A stretch of 64,000 nucleotides of DNA from Coptis chinensis (GCA_015680905.1 CM027385.1:20900501-20964500); one strand, 5' to 3'. Counted from the first letter of the stretch, positions 22,286 to 33,188 are shown. Made by a program: numbers and translations. The notes: generated from the letters alone by a model not told the origin.

Positions 22286-25161
22286 ATGGACTCATGTGTT
22301 GGAAGCAACGCTCAAGATAAATTCTCCCTTCAAAATCAAAATGATAACTTTGATTAGTGTTAAAAGTGACATGGAGTCAGCTTTAACACTACTGCAATCA
22401 AATTATTATTCGATGATGAACTTTACAACAATGTTGAAATTAGCTATCCCGATATGACCAATCATTTACAACAATTGAGGTAATAATGTAATTTGAAAGC
22501 TTGTATTTTTATTTATTTTATCAATAACTTAGCAAAAACAATTTTCGTCAATAGTATCTAAGATCAAGGGTTTACGCAGGTCTTCAAGATCGCCACTCGT
22601 TGATCCGATGGTGTTCGACAAATGGTATGACTGTTGGAGTTGTGGTTGTGATATCAAAGGTCCGATAATTCGGGACTTGGGCTAAAGACCTAGAGTTTTC
22701 TTGAGTTGCGAAAGGAGGGAAAATTTAGACCATCCATAAAGCCGAAAATATTGAACAAAAAACCAAAGAATATAGGCAATCCAATTCAAGAAATGTGGTC
22801 ATCCATTTGTGTTGAAAGGGGAATTACTTAAACGAAGGTGGATGGATCTTGAAAGTGTTATGTGTGGAACTCATAATCATACTATTGGGGAGCATCTTAT
22901 TGGTCGTGCATTCGGCCGGAAGGTTAAAAGTCAAGAAAAATTGATTGTTCAGATTTGTCTTTGAGTGGTGTTAAACCGCGTGAAATTTTACCCCTCTTGA
23001 AACAGAGATGACAATAATTTGTCAAACAAAAGCACTTTATACAATTATCGTCACAAGAATCAGTTGGTTCGGTTGAGTGGAAGAAACCAAATGCAAGAAT
23101 TTCTAAGAAATTTAGAAGAATTTGGGTACCACGAGTTTCATAGGGGATAATCCAAAGAATGTGAATGTAGAGATTTGTTGTTTGCACATCCCCAATCAAT
23201 TCATTTGGCAAAGTGTTTTCCCCGAGGTCATTGTCATGGATTGCACGCATACAAGACGAATGTCTTCAAGATGCCATTGTTTGAAGTTGTTGGGTTCACA
23301 TCCACGATGAAGACATTCGTATTGCTTTTTTGGGTATTTGGAGAGTGAGAAAGAAGGTTCTTACCTATGGGTTTTGAAGAGGTTGCGTGATATTCTGGAC
23401 TACAAAGCTACTTCTGTAAAGATAATTACGACTGATTGTGAGTTGGCACTTATGGATGCGATAGCTATAGTGTTTCCTAAAGCTGCACACTTCTTGTGTC
23501 GAAGTTCACATCGAGGAACATCGAGACAAAGGCCAAAAAAACATTTGAGAAATTTGTTGAGTATGAACAATTTATGTTTATGTTCGAAACAGTGATAATA
23601 GCTCGTACTGAAGTTAAGTACTTGGAACACCTACGTTGTTTTAAACTTGAGTAACGGAGATCATTATGGTGTTGTGGAATACATAGAAGACCCGATGGCT
23701 TTCAAGTACAAAGAAAGGTTTGTCTCGGCTTGATAGATCTCCATATGCATTTTGGTACTTCGAAAGCAACCGAATTGAAAGTATGCATTCCTCTTTGAAG
23801 AGGCATTTGGCGTTCTAGCAATAATGGTAACTTCGCGAAACTTTAATTTGATTAATAATCTCGACAAACCAAGTGACAGAAATTGAAAGTTCTTTTAATA
23901 GGAGCTTGAATCTCTTTGATCATCGTTACAAACAAAACACATATGTGCAACTTAGAGGGTACATTTCTAGAGATGCATTGGATTTGATAGCAAAAGAGCT
24001 AATAAGGTCCATTAGAGTTGGGACAGATGAAATTCGTTGTCGCCAGTTTACAAGAGTATGTATGGGCTTCCTTGTGCGCATGAGTTATGTGAAATTGTTC
24101 TAATTGGTAGGGGAAGCATCCCCTTATCTTTGATACACCCTAGGTGGAGACAGCTTAGTAGCACTCCGATTGATCTTCCTAACTTTGATATTCAGCCCGA
24201 GATTGCTCAGATTCAGAAGAAGTTTCAGTCGCTCTCAGATGAACAAAAGGTTTTGATGCTGAAAAAGTCTGTAGAACTAGGTGATCCAAAGGCAACTTTC
24301 AGGCGAGAGCCTCGGGTCAACACCAATGTGAGGGGTAGGCCACTTGGAATAAAAATTGGTGTGAAGACTTGTAAAGATAAAAGGGACACAAAGAGAGAGC
24401 CTTCAGCTTTCGAGTATACACAAACAGTTGAGGAACAAATTGTAACTCAAGAAAGCAAGAATAGTAAAGCCAAGAAGTTGGTACCATGCAAAAGAAAACC
24501 AAGAAGAACTCATCTTCAAGTGTTTGTAGATTTACCTAAAATTGGGTCTAAATGGGATGATGGGCTACGTGACTTAAATCCATTGATACGAGACTTCATT
24601 GTGGATTGGCAAGATGTTGAACCGAATGGACATTGTGGATTTAGCGCGATTGCACGATGCTTAGGGTCTAATGGAGGTGATGCATGGATTACTGTGAGGG
24701 CTCTTATGTTGACAGAGTTGATTTCCCATGAGGCAGATTATACTTCAATGATGGGTGGAGAAGAACGAAAAGAAGCGATCAAGAAAATCTACGATGTACA
24801 GTTCCATATACGATGAACCCCAAAGAATGGTTTGAACTTCCTTCAATGGGATTTTTAGCCGCTAATACTTTTCAAAGTCCTTGTCGCCATTGGGAGAGAA
24901 AGAATGTATGTCATACTTTCCTTTGTGGATCGCTCCCCGATCCAACTTCGTGTCCGGATAAGCGCAATAGGCCACATTGGAGGAGGCACACATTTTGTGA
25001 AACTCGTGCTTGAAGATGATAGTCCTATTCCGCCACTTGCTCCAGGGTGGGAGTCATTTGCATGGACAGAAGCTTGGGATTGGGCAACTATAATGGAACC
25101 AAGGATCGTGAAGTGGTATAAAAGGGTTCCAAAAAATGTTATGGATTTAGACCTTTCGTAA
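22286..25161 (+). pseudogene. MULE transposase with C-terminal OTU protease domain, left copy (gene 2)
   Basis: A short first exon (ATG 22286, donor near 22481) precedes the main exon from about 22580. Order of domains: FAR1-like zinc cluster (around 22700-22910, frame-broken here, clean in the right copy); MULE transposase core (catalytic-type block TTDCELAL near 23430; ESMHSSLKRHL near 23790); a Cys-rich MYGLPCAHELC finger near 24060; a basic linker; and an OTU cysteine-protease domain with DWQDVEPNGHCGFSAIA near 24604-24655 (Cys nucleophile in GHC) and GGGTHFVKLV near 24980 (His). Open stretches are 24037-24816 and 24904-25161. The MULE part would cut and move DNA. OTU domains remove ubiquitin-like tags, and their role in a transposase protein is not established here. 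Several small indels break the frame, whereas the right copy is more continuous over the MULE core. Confidence 0.85.
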
Positions 25162-25164
25162 CTA

Positions 25165-25860
25165 TCCTTGTACTGACAGGGTTTTTTGGCATTAATATCT
25201 ATTTTGTGTATGTGTATATAGTATATATACTGTCATAAATTGCAGAATGTATTAGAATATGTCAGAAATGGTATTAACTAGTTTTTGTTAAGTGCTCTGT
25301 AAATAGCATTAAAATGCAAGAATATGGTAAGTGCTTTGTCGGTTTAAGGTAGGAACCAAAGGCGTATCGAGCTTCAGGCCGGTGAGCTTTATCACTTGTG
25401 TTGTCACAAAAGAACACCAGCTGCCTTTACAAAGACAAAGTGAACGAGGGACCCGATGGGTTCTAGAACAAGCTATCTTAATTCGTAATAAGAATTCAGG
25501 ACTGGCGAACTAGCAAGGATATTCCTGTCATACAGTAAATGCAAAGAGATTTTTTTTTCTCTTGTAAACACAAGTCAGAGTATGTTTATGATGCTCTGCA
25601 GTGTACTCTGAATCCTGTTTTTATAACTAATTTTGGCACTTGTTTGAACTTGCATTAATTTAGTGAATTGGCAATGGAACGAGCAACCCAGAGTCCAATA
25701 CACATCTTAATCTCTGACAAATGTTTCTTAATCACGTTTTGCACAAACTTTTGTTTTTCAAACATTTTTTATAAAGTTTGGGATATCATATGTAGCAATG
25801 ACTTCATGGAGATTACAATTATCATTAAACCCTAACTATCAATGTTCTAAACCGTCATTT
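25165..25860. other. Gene 2 downstream flank
   Basis: Short AT-rich 3' flank of gene 2 followed by DNA mirrored at 56290-56975. No protein or RNA gene was recognised. Confidence 0.5.
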
Positions 25861-25865
25861 TAAAC

Positions 25866-25994
25866 ATGCCTCCACGAACACGAGGAGGATCAAGCACCCA
25901 AACCCGAAAAAGAAAATGTAACGAAGTGCCACAAATTCCCATTGTTGACAACTCCTCCACTAGAAATTTCATTGCCAACCATCGTAGGCTTAGA
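25866..25994 (+). CDS. Orphan first exon, basic N-terminus (left copy)
   Basis: ATG 25866 opens 43 codons rich in Arg, Lys and Thr (PPRTRGGSSTQTRKRKCNE) that end at a donor-like GTAGGTTC at 25995. It is mirrored at 56152-56280, where a frame shift changes the start of the peptide. It precedes gene 3, which lacks an N-terminus, so it may be the surviving first exon of gene 3 with the FAR1-domain exon lost. The GTGAGCGGAG repeat sits directly after it. No family was recognised. Confidence 0.35.
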
Positions 25995-26039
25995 GTAGGT
26001 TCATCTCTCTTTCATTTTGATTTAGTTATGACATTTTTC

Positions 26040-26235
26040 ATGCTTGTCGAGTGAGCGGAGCGAACGATCTTGGCAGAAGGGGGGGTATGGACAAAAACAA
26101 AGTTGGTTGGTTTCTGTCTCTGTCCTCAACTTCTCTCTCATTTTTTCTTCGCCCCCAATACCCTTTCTCCTTCACCCAACTCTCTCTCTCCCAGTTCACT
26201 CCCCCCACCGCCATGCAGTATACTAGTTGAATGTT
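26040..26235 (+). repeat. GTGAGCGGAG short repeat, left-arm copy
   Basis: About 190 bp with short inverted ends GTGAGCGGAGCGAAC and, on the far side, GCAGTATACTAGT. The interior is pyrimidine-rich, with AAAGTTGGTTGGTTTCTGTC near 26090. Mirror copy at 55915-56100, and a third, diverged copy at 51866-52076 in the right arm only. It behaves as a small non-autonomous mobile repeat. Open frames across it reflect the CT-rich composition. Confidence 0.65.
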
Positions 26236-26369
26236 CTTAGAATTTGTTGTTCTCTGCCAAAATTTTATAACTGGTCGAAATATATTTTATACCCTTATCT
26301 TATCTTCACTCTCTTATCTTATCTTCAATGCTACTCTATTGTCCTCCATACTACATAGTGGACTTTAAG

Positions 26370-26560
26370 TGTTCATACTCCTAGTGGCTCAAACAGGGGG
26401 GTATCTCAAATTGACCCATGAACATTCAGTGTTCATACCATTGAATTATGAACAGTGAATGTTCATACTCTTGTTGGACTATGAACAATGAATGTTCATA
26501 CTCTTGTCGGACTATGAACAACGAATGTTCATACTCTTGTTGGACAGCTTATACATTGTC
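26370..26560. repeat. Cluster of TGAACA/TGTTCA palindromes (left arm)
   Basis: About five palindromes of the form TATGAACA-n-TGTTCATA spaced about 35 bp apart (for example near 26415, 26450, 26485 and 26515). Mirrored at 55590-55730. Confidence 0.8.
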
Positions 26561-26564
26561 GTAT

Positions 26565-27035
26565 ATAAACTTTCTTTGTTATATAGTGTTGTGCATAGCT
26601 TATTCAGTGTCGTCCATATAATGTCGTATATAAGCTCTGCGAGTAGATATGACACTATAACTGTCATACTTATATGTTATGTCACTTCTTACAAAACTGA
26701 CGGGTCGGTATGTCACTTACTTTAAGTGACATACTTTCGCAAGGTAAAAACTCCAATCATTGACATCTCACTGCATATGTCGCATGCTTCCACAATGCCA
26801 TTTCTAGTTGCATATATTTGGCATAAAGTATGATATACTTTCTGTTTATAAAACTATCCTTAATTCTTATGTACCGGGTAGTAGACCACGTGACTCTGTA
26901 CTCTATGAAATTTTGCATAACATACTATACTATGTATGTTAATTAAAAGCATATTTACAATTATTTTTACATAATACATTCGTACCGCGTTGGGTATGTA
27001 CTTTGTTATGTATGACGGTATGCTATGATATTTTC
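26565..27035. repeat. Palindrome-rich spacer before gene 3 (left arm)
   Basis: Short inverted words of the TGACATA/TATGTCA and ATACTATACTATGTATGTTA types, plus a 'TACCGGGTAGTAG..CACGT' word (26873) shared with the gene 1-2 spacer. No coding sequence. Confidence 0.6.
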
Positions 27036-27039
27036 CATG

Positions 27040-27240
27040 ACATACTATACTATGTATGTTATTTATAATAACATACATCGTTATTTTTACATAGTACCTT
27101 CGTAAGGTGTTACTTATGACATACTTTCTTGGCTATGGACTATTCGGATGACATACTATCATCAACATAATGATATAGACAATTATTTGTTTATACTAAT
27201 TTTTAGTGAAGCGTTTTTAATGACATACTTTACTACGTAT
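27040..27240 (+). repeat. Recurring ~190-bp block, copy before gene 3 (left arm)
   Basis: Contains ACATAGTACCTTCG, GGTGTTACTTATGACATACT, ATTCGGATGACATACTATCA and ACTAATTTTTAGTGAA in that order. The same ordered block is found at 30340-30530 and (first words missing) 35640-35780, and in reverse complement at 51480-51665 and 54890-55110. It abuts gene 3. Confidence 0.8.
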
Positions 27241-27242
27241 GA

Positions 27243-29064
27243 GCTAGGATTTTTGGTGAACACGGTTTACCTGTCGGTAAAGTTGCAGCTGTTTTTAGTG
27301 GGGAAGAAGTTGGGTTAGCATTACAAATAAGGATTGCTGGAACCATCATTATGGTTTGACTAGAAAGATGCCTAAAGAAGGTGATGCAACTGCCGTGCTT
27401 AAATATTTTATGCAAAAGAGTGCCGAGAATCCCCAGTTTTACTACGCTATTGATCTAGATCAAAATGGAACTGCAGTAAACTTTTTCTGGGTTGATGGGA
27501 GGTCTCGAAAGTGCGATATGAGTATTTCGGGGGATGTTGTCTCTTTTGATACCACATAACGCATTTAATGCATACTCTATGCCTTTTGCCCCTTTTCCCC
27601 GAGTCAATCAAAGATGCGCGGTCGATTCAGTTATTTGGTTGCGCTACCGTTACTTGATGAGACGTAAGATACATTCATATGGTTGTTTAAGGCCCGGCTT
27701 GCAGCCATGGGTGGTCAGGTCGTCAACCGCAATCATCACTTACCGGGATAGAGCGATGACTGCAGCCATTGCAAAAGTGTTCCCCCCGATACTGTCATCG
27801 CATCGCTTTTGGCATATTATGCAGAAATTTCAAGAGAAGCTATCCTTTACTAAAATTGAGACACTGGTAACTGACCTGAATAACACTATTTCTCTCCTCG
27901 TATTTTTTTTTTTCTAAAGGGTAATTGTATGTATTAGATAGCAAAGAAAAAACAAAGATACATTTTGTGAGGGGCCCTGGTAGACCACTCCAACATACAT
28001 TTCCTAAATTTTTAAGAAATAAATCTGAAATAAGTAGAGTGTTGATTCTCTAACCTATAAACAAAATTGGGTCTATTCTCCCACCATTGCTTCTAGCCTT
28101 TTGCTAGGGTCTCTCCTCGTATAAGATTGCTGGTTTTGAAAGAAGACGGTGTACAATAATAGAGAAGAATGAGTTGTCTGCAAATCCTTGGTTGACGAAA
28201 TGTATAATATCTTGGGAGAAATGGGTTCCTTGTTATCTCGGTGACACATTTTTTTTGGTATGCATAATGACCGGGAGGAGTGAATCGATGAATTCTCGTT
28301 TTACCAATTCAGAATTCGAAAGCACTATGCTGATGGAGTTTGTACATGGTAATGAGAGATCTTTGGCTTTGATTGCTAGGAATGAAAGAGATGCTGATTA
28401 CCGCACTGAGCATAGTTCACAAATTGTGGCTAAAGATGCTTTCCTCCTTATGCATGCTGCGAAGGTCTATACGATTAATGCATTCAATATATTTAAGGAG
28501 CAATTAGAGAAGGCAAAGATGGAGTACAAAATTGATGGGGACGAGATTGTCAACAATGGAACCGGAAGCTACATGGTGAAATTCAGAAACCCGCAGAAGA
28601 AGTCCGTTTGGAAAGTGAGTTTCAATAGAGGAACCTTAGAGGGAGACTGTGAATGTAAGTATTTTCAGTTTATGGGGTTACTTTGTGGTCACATGTTAAA
28701 GATTTTTCAGCGTTACGAAATCGAAGAGATTCCAAGGCATTTTCTTTTGAGCCGCGGTGGATGCAAAAGGCACACACGTATAAGAGCGGAGTTTCATAAT
28801 TTGGATTAGTGGCCCGTCGCCATGAAAACCATGAACTTTTGAGAGGGCTCATTGTATCAAGGTTGCTTCTCAAGTGGCTTACGATCGCGGGGAGTAGTGT
28901 TGAGGCTTATTCATATTTTATAGAAAAGATGGATGAAATGGCTAAGCGTGTCTCAACGTTGAATATAGCTTCGAACGAAGGAGACGGGCGAAGATAATGA
29001 AGTTGAAGAGTCTTTCTTTGATACCTCAGCTTATGACAGTTATGATTGTGATATTAATGTTTAA
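27243..29064 (+). pseudogene. FAR1-RELATED-type MULE/SWIM transposase, left copy (gene 3)
   Basis: Begins with a linker-like stretch (EHGLPVGKVAAVFSGEEVGLA, shown in part) and RKMPKEGDATAVLKYF, as found after the FAR1 domain in FAR1-RELATED proteins, but no FAR1 domain precedes it. The MULE core follows: YYAIDLDQNG, FWVDGRS, VVSFDTT, DRAMTAAIAKVFP, FWHIMQKFQ, then KWVPCYLGDTFF and ESMNSRFTNSEFES. The family usually reads TDQD before the second block; here it is TYRD (right copy TYQD). The SWIM finger CECKYFQFMGLLCGH (28652-28696) is intact. A SINE-like insertion at 27903-28109 splits the gene in both arms, and further small indels break the frame (for example near 28755 and 28990). The last open stretch, 28174-28809, is 211 codons. 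Confidence 0.82.
27903..28109 (-). mobile_element. SINE-like retroposon in gene 3 (left arm)
   Basis: 207 bp bounded by a perfect 12-13-bp target duplication TCTCTCCTCGTA(T) at 27891-27902 and 28110-28121. A T-run at its left end is an A-tail on the minus strand. Long target duplication plus A-tail is the mark of LINE-mobilised retroposition; the size suits a SINE. No clear pol III A/B boxes were confirmed. Removing it in thought rejoins the MULE core between the NNTI.. and IAGFERRR blocks. The same insertion is at 54041-54245. Confidence 0.8.
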
Positions 29065-29470
29065 TTTGATATAAGTTTAGTGTTTAATGTTATTTGATTT
29101 ATTATAATGTTTAATTTGATAAAAATATATATATAATATATATTTTGACTTCCAAATCTTTATTTCAGATATTGATTTTGAATCCCAACATTTCTCAAAC
29201 AAAAGGGAGGAAGAAGAAAGCGAGAGATGGAAAATCCCCGAGAAATAGCCCTAAACAATCCGGGAAGAATGTGTAGAAACTGTGGAAAATAAGACTCGAG
29301 AAATTGTCCAAGAGAAAAATAAGACGTAATTTGTGAAATGTAAGTATTTTTGGTTGCTAGGTTGCTTGGTTTGTAGGTTAATACATAATCTATGATATGT
29401 GTTAGAAGGGTGCACATGCTTTGTGCATTTTGGTATTTTTCCTCACCCTCTACTTGATATATGAAAGTGA
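29065..29470. other. Gene 3 downstream flank
   Basis: AT-rich 3' flank mirrored at 52680-53094. The antisense open frame 29160-29510 and its mirror frames have no family signature and look like symmetry by-products. Confidence 0.5.
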
Positions 29471-29720
29471 TTATCTTTGGGTTGTTCATACCTATTTGGG
29501 GTATGAACAATCACTGTTCAAACCCCAATATGAGCTATGAACACTCATTGTTCATATCTTAACATGACCTATGAACACTCATTGTTCATGTGAACAACCA
29601 TTGATGATGCATTAGCCAATGCATATGTCATTGAACTTGGCATATGTGATGCAGTAAAGGTTGCCAATGCATATGTCAATGAACTTGGCATATGTCAATG
29701 AACTGGAAAAAGCGGGCAAC
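29470..29720. repeat. Palindrome cluster after gene 3 (left arm)
   Basis: Three TGAACA/TGTTCA palindromes (29500-29590) are followed by a three-fold repeat of CAATGAACTTGGCATATG-like words (29630-29705). Mirrored at 52450-52680. Confidence 0.75.
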
Positions 29721-30339
29721 AAAGTCGGAAAGACATGGACGCCGCCATATTTGATCGAAACGTCAAAATAAGCATAACCCATTGCTTTGCTTGCCGTGGG
29801 CACCACCCTCTCGGCCTTAAATCCATCGTTTAGAAATTCTCATAAATCACGCTTTTGCCGCTTTTAGGAAAGTTTTGTTTTTGCTATATCTTTTGATAGG
29901 AGAGTCCGTTTTTATTTGGCCACCGTGTTTAGTTATATTTTGATTAGTAGTTTCTTAATATGTGGTTATCCCAAAACTTTCCATTTTGAAAATTTTTCAA
30001 GTTTTGTGGTAATCGGTATTTCGCCTATATAAAGGCTGGTAGTCCGTATTAGAGTTTTCAGTTTTGGTTTTGAGTTAATCATATTAAGAGTTACCACAAT
30101 TGGACTATGAACAGTGATATTAAGAGTTAATCATATTATGAGCTATGAACATTCTTTGTTCATATCACAATTGGACTATCAACGCTGATTGATCATAGTT
30201 CGAGTGTGACGAAAGTATTACTCTTATTTATAGGCCCATATAAACTACAGACAATTAAGATCTAACAATTAATTATCCTCTTAATTATCGCCCATTAATT
30301 ATTTTTACATAATACATTAAATGCAGCGTTGGGTATGTA

Positions 30340-30530
30340 GATACTATGTATGTTCTTTATAATCACATATAACGTTTTGAAACATAGTACCTTCGAAAGG
30401 TGTTACTTATGACATACTTTCTTGGATGACTATTCGGATGACATACTATCATGTATGTCAAACAAGAATGATATATATACATTTGTCTATACTAATTTTT
30501 AGTGAATTTTAATCACATACTTTACTACGA
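30340..30530 (+). repeat. Recurring ~190-bp block, second left-arm copy
   Basis: Same ordered words as 27040-27240 (ACATAGTACCTTCG, GGTGTTACTTATGACATACT, ATTCGGATGACATACTATCA, ACTAATTTTTAGTGAA), same orientation. Gene 3 thus lies between two direct copies. Confidence 0.8.
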
Positions 30531-30534
30531 TAAT

Positions 30535-31020
30535 GCTTTGTGAGTTTTGAGATTTTATGCTCCCTTGGAGCCTTGGAGGAATGAATGTTGCACGCGTCAA
30601 TGAATGGTACGAGTTAGGAAAATTTTCTAGTAGGGTGGAGTCCAATACAATAGCTAACACAATAGCATTTTGGATAGTGATGGATAAATATGATGATCTA
30701 TTTTGGATGATACTTAGGCACCTAGCTTTTTAGGATAAGTGTGTAACTTCGGAACTTATAAATAACTATAAATAATTCCAAAATATAGTATTTGGTTGAA
30801 TATGGATTTTGTTAGTTGGTTCAAATTTTCGTTTCATATGATTCTTAGGAAATTCGAAGAAAAGAGTGGAATCCGAAAAAGAGAAGCAATGAAATCTCAT
30901 GTAATGGCATCTAATTTAAGAGAGAGAGAGAGTGAAAAAATGACTTTTTCGTTGTGAGAGAGTTAGATATGACATTTTCTTTCCTTTGTGAGAGAGTTAG
31001 AGAAAACTTTTAGATGGTTT
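30535..31020 (+). repeat. Segment shared three times, with possible small reading frame
   Basis: GGAGCCTTGGAGGAATGAAT, GGTACGAGTTAGGAAAATTT and GATAAATATGATGATCTATT recur in order at 35830-36000 (direct) and 51250-51450 (inverted). In the right copy the frame is open for 68 codons; here it is interrupted. An AG microsatellite at about 30920 is short here and long in the right arm. Confidence 0.7.
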
Positions 31021-31229
31021 CTTTGAGGTTTTTTGAGAGAGAACATAACAACAAGAAGTACCAAATCCAAAATAAATTCTAACTTCATTAAGTCATGACC
31101 CAATAATTACATAGTCATAAAAACCAAAGCACCTAATGAGTAATCAAATCCTCATGAAATTATCCTTAACAAAATTGACATTTTCAGCAACATGGACAAA
31201 ATGGATCATCACTCTTGTCCCCACATTCT

Positions 31230-31620
31230 AAAATCTAAAGTATTTGTTACTTACGGACCCCAATTTGTGTTGGGCAGACTCCCACAAAAAAACTATTATT
31301 ACAAGTGTGCCATTGGTCTCAAAAAATCTTAAAAAAAACAATTATTACAAGTATGCCATTGGTCCCAAAAAAGTTGAATTCGAAAACCCCAAACTTAAAC
31401 GACCCGGATAGGTCGTTTGGGACTTAGTACAAACGACTTGGCCACACCGTTTGGGACTTAGCCCAAACGACCCGGCCACACCGGTCAAGAACCCAAAAAA
31501 CAGAACTTTAAATTTTTTTCAAAGTTCAAATCCCAAACGACATGGCCATACCATCTGGACTGAGTCCAAAACGATGTGGCCATGTTGTTTGGGATTTGGA
31601 CTTAGAAAGCCAAAATAAAG
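31230..31620 (+). repeat. Inner-end repeat with AAACGAC units, copy A
   Basis: Starts with ACCCCAATTTGTGTTGGGCA, passes two ATTATTACAAGT-type units and ends in inverted/direct GTCGTTTGGGACTTAG words. It recurs at 33885-34250 (direct) and 50340-50700 (inverted). The arms of the giant inverted repeat lose similarity inside this block, so it marks the inner junction. Confidence 0.8.
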
Positions 31621-31989
31621 TTTTGGAACACGTGTTGGACAGGTTTGTGGGCGAGTTATCATTTGCTGTCATGGGAATGCGAAAGGTTTTGTCAGTTTTC
31701 GAGGTTTGTGCAGGTAAGGGTTTTTGCCTTTTCGGTTTGTGAAAGGTTTTCGTCCCTTCATTCTTCAATCAAAGGAAAGGCAGAGCGCTAGAAAGAAAGA
31801 AATTTTTTCCATCCTTTGCTATCAGGTGCGTGCTTTTAATAAAAAATTGATCTTTCTTCTTCTTTTTATTTTGCAATGTCAATGACCAGTGATAGTTTGA
31901 GTGGGGAAGTTTATGTTGATCAGTGGATTGAGAGAACTTTGAGTGATGAAGATGTTAGGGTTAAGTAGTGGAGGTGAGGCTTCATCGCC

Positions 31990-32095
31990 TTTGCCATTGG
32001 TACTAATCAGGCAAGTCCTCATCCTACGAGGAGGAACCAGCAGGTATATTCAGAATAATTTTAGATCTTCCGAACTCCTGGGATTAAATCAAGAA
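31990..32095. repeat. Isolated fragment of the arm module in the spacer
   Basis: GTACTAATCAGGCAAGTCCT, ACGAGGAGGAACCAGCAGGT and TTTTAGATCTTCCG match the ~260-bp module of the arms (20530-20625 inverted; 61515-61605 direct). Only about 100 bp is present. Confidence 0.75.
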
Positions 32096-32310
32096 TCAAA
32101 AAATTCCAGGTAAATGGTCTTCCATTAACCAACGCAGATTTCCCCACTGACCCTCCGACAAAATGAATTTCAAAAAATTTCATTCCCCTGAAATCACTGA
32201 AATTTCACTCCTCTCTCACCAGTCTCCACCACATCACCAAACTTAAGTAATATATCATTTTGGAAATCATTTTATTTTGGAGCATTTGTACATCTTTATA
32301 GAGCTTTAGT

Positions 32311-32769
32311 CTGGGCTATTAAATCGTTGAGTACTCCCCGAGTAATCAATGAGTACTTCGCTACTCGCTGCTTAGCCGACCCGACTAACAATTTAATCCC
32401 CGATCACAATCGGGCTCAAAAACTCCCCAAGTACTCGGCCGATTAGGCTAATGGCTCGATTAGCCGAGTAATTGTGTTCACTATTTCAATGTTAAACATT
32501 GAACTCAACATTTTGCTGATTCGACCAACCCTCGATTCTGTAAAGTTCTACACTTTAATCATATTTATTTTAGTTGATTGAGTGTTTTAATTGTTTATTG
32601 ATTGATTGGGTTCTTAATTGGCTTCATTATGTTGGTATTTCAAAGTTAAATATATTTAATAATTATTTGTAAAGAAATGTAGTGTTATGAAAAATCATCC
32701 AATTAATCCCCGACCGATTACACCTACTCACTACTCGCTCTTCAAGCGAGTAGCGATTTAACTGTACAG
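32311..32769. mobile_element. 459-bp MITE, probably hAT-type
   Basis: The left end CTGGGCTATTAAATCG and reverse complement of the right end CTGTACAGTTAAATCG form an imperfect inverted repeat that continues into CGAGTAGCG-type words. The flanks GCTTTAGT (32303-32310) and GCTTTAGC (32770-32777) fit an 8-bp target duplication with one change. There is no coding sequence. Confidence 0.65.
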
Positions 32770-33188
32770 GCTTTAGCAGAGGTAGGGTGGTTGATTGGTA
32801 CCTCAGAGAGTTATAAAAACTTTTTATTTCAGGTTTCATATGGCTCAGACAAATCGGCGGAAATGGTCCGAACTTTCAAGAAAGAAATCAACGTGATCGT
32901 GCGTATCATCGTCGTTCTAGGCAGTCTAGATGCAGGGCGCGGTTCTTCTTGAATCAATATATCGATAGAGGCAAGAAGAGCGGCCCGAAATGAAAGCAGA
33001 GGCACCTTGACTCCTCCCCAAATGCAAATCATCATGATCAACTTAGTAGATGAAGAATTAGGCTGCTTTGGGCCATGGTAAGGATCAAAATGGTCAAGTC
33101 CCCTTTTCAGTTGTCATTTTGGTTTATGGATTATGAATAGGATAAATGAACTATACAGACTTAGTTGGTAACTTGGTAAACACATGTA

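Larger units (their letters stand above)
18139..31440 (+). repeat. Left arm of giant inverted repeat (>13 kb)
   Basis: Everything from 18139 to about 31440 recurs in reverse complement at 64000-50490. Anchor pairs include 18301/63839, 24604/57525, 28174/53968, 30541/51460 and 31200/50757; each pair sums to about 82.0-82.14 kb. In the OTU region a ~180-bp comparison shows about two mismatches, so identity is near 99% there, while small indels are frequent elsewhere. The arm carries three MULE-family genes in the same orientation. It probably starts further left, near or before 17.2 kb, but the partner lies outside the window. Confidence 0.92.

Noticed and set aside
17246-29064. Genes as domesticated FAR1/FHY3 light-signalling factors
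   Set aside because: They are duplicated in an element-like repeat, frame-broken, and one carries OTU; they read as transposase genes, not single-copy host regulators.
29160-29510. 116-codon minus-strand frame, mirrored in the right arm at 52641-52904
   Set aside because: Noncoding 3' flank of gene 3; the mirrored frame is expected from the inverted repeat and shows no family signature.
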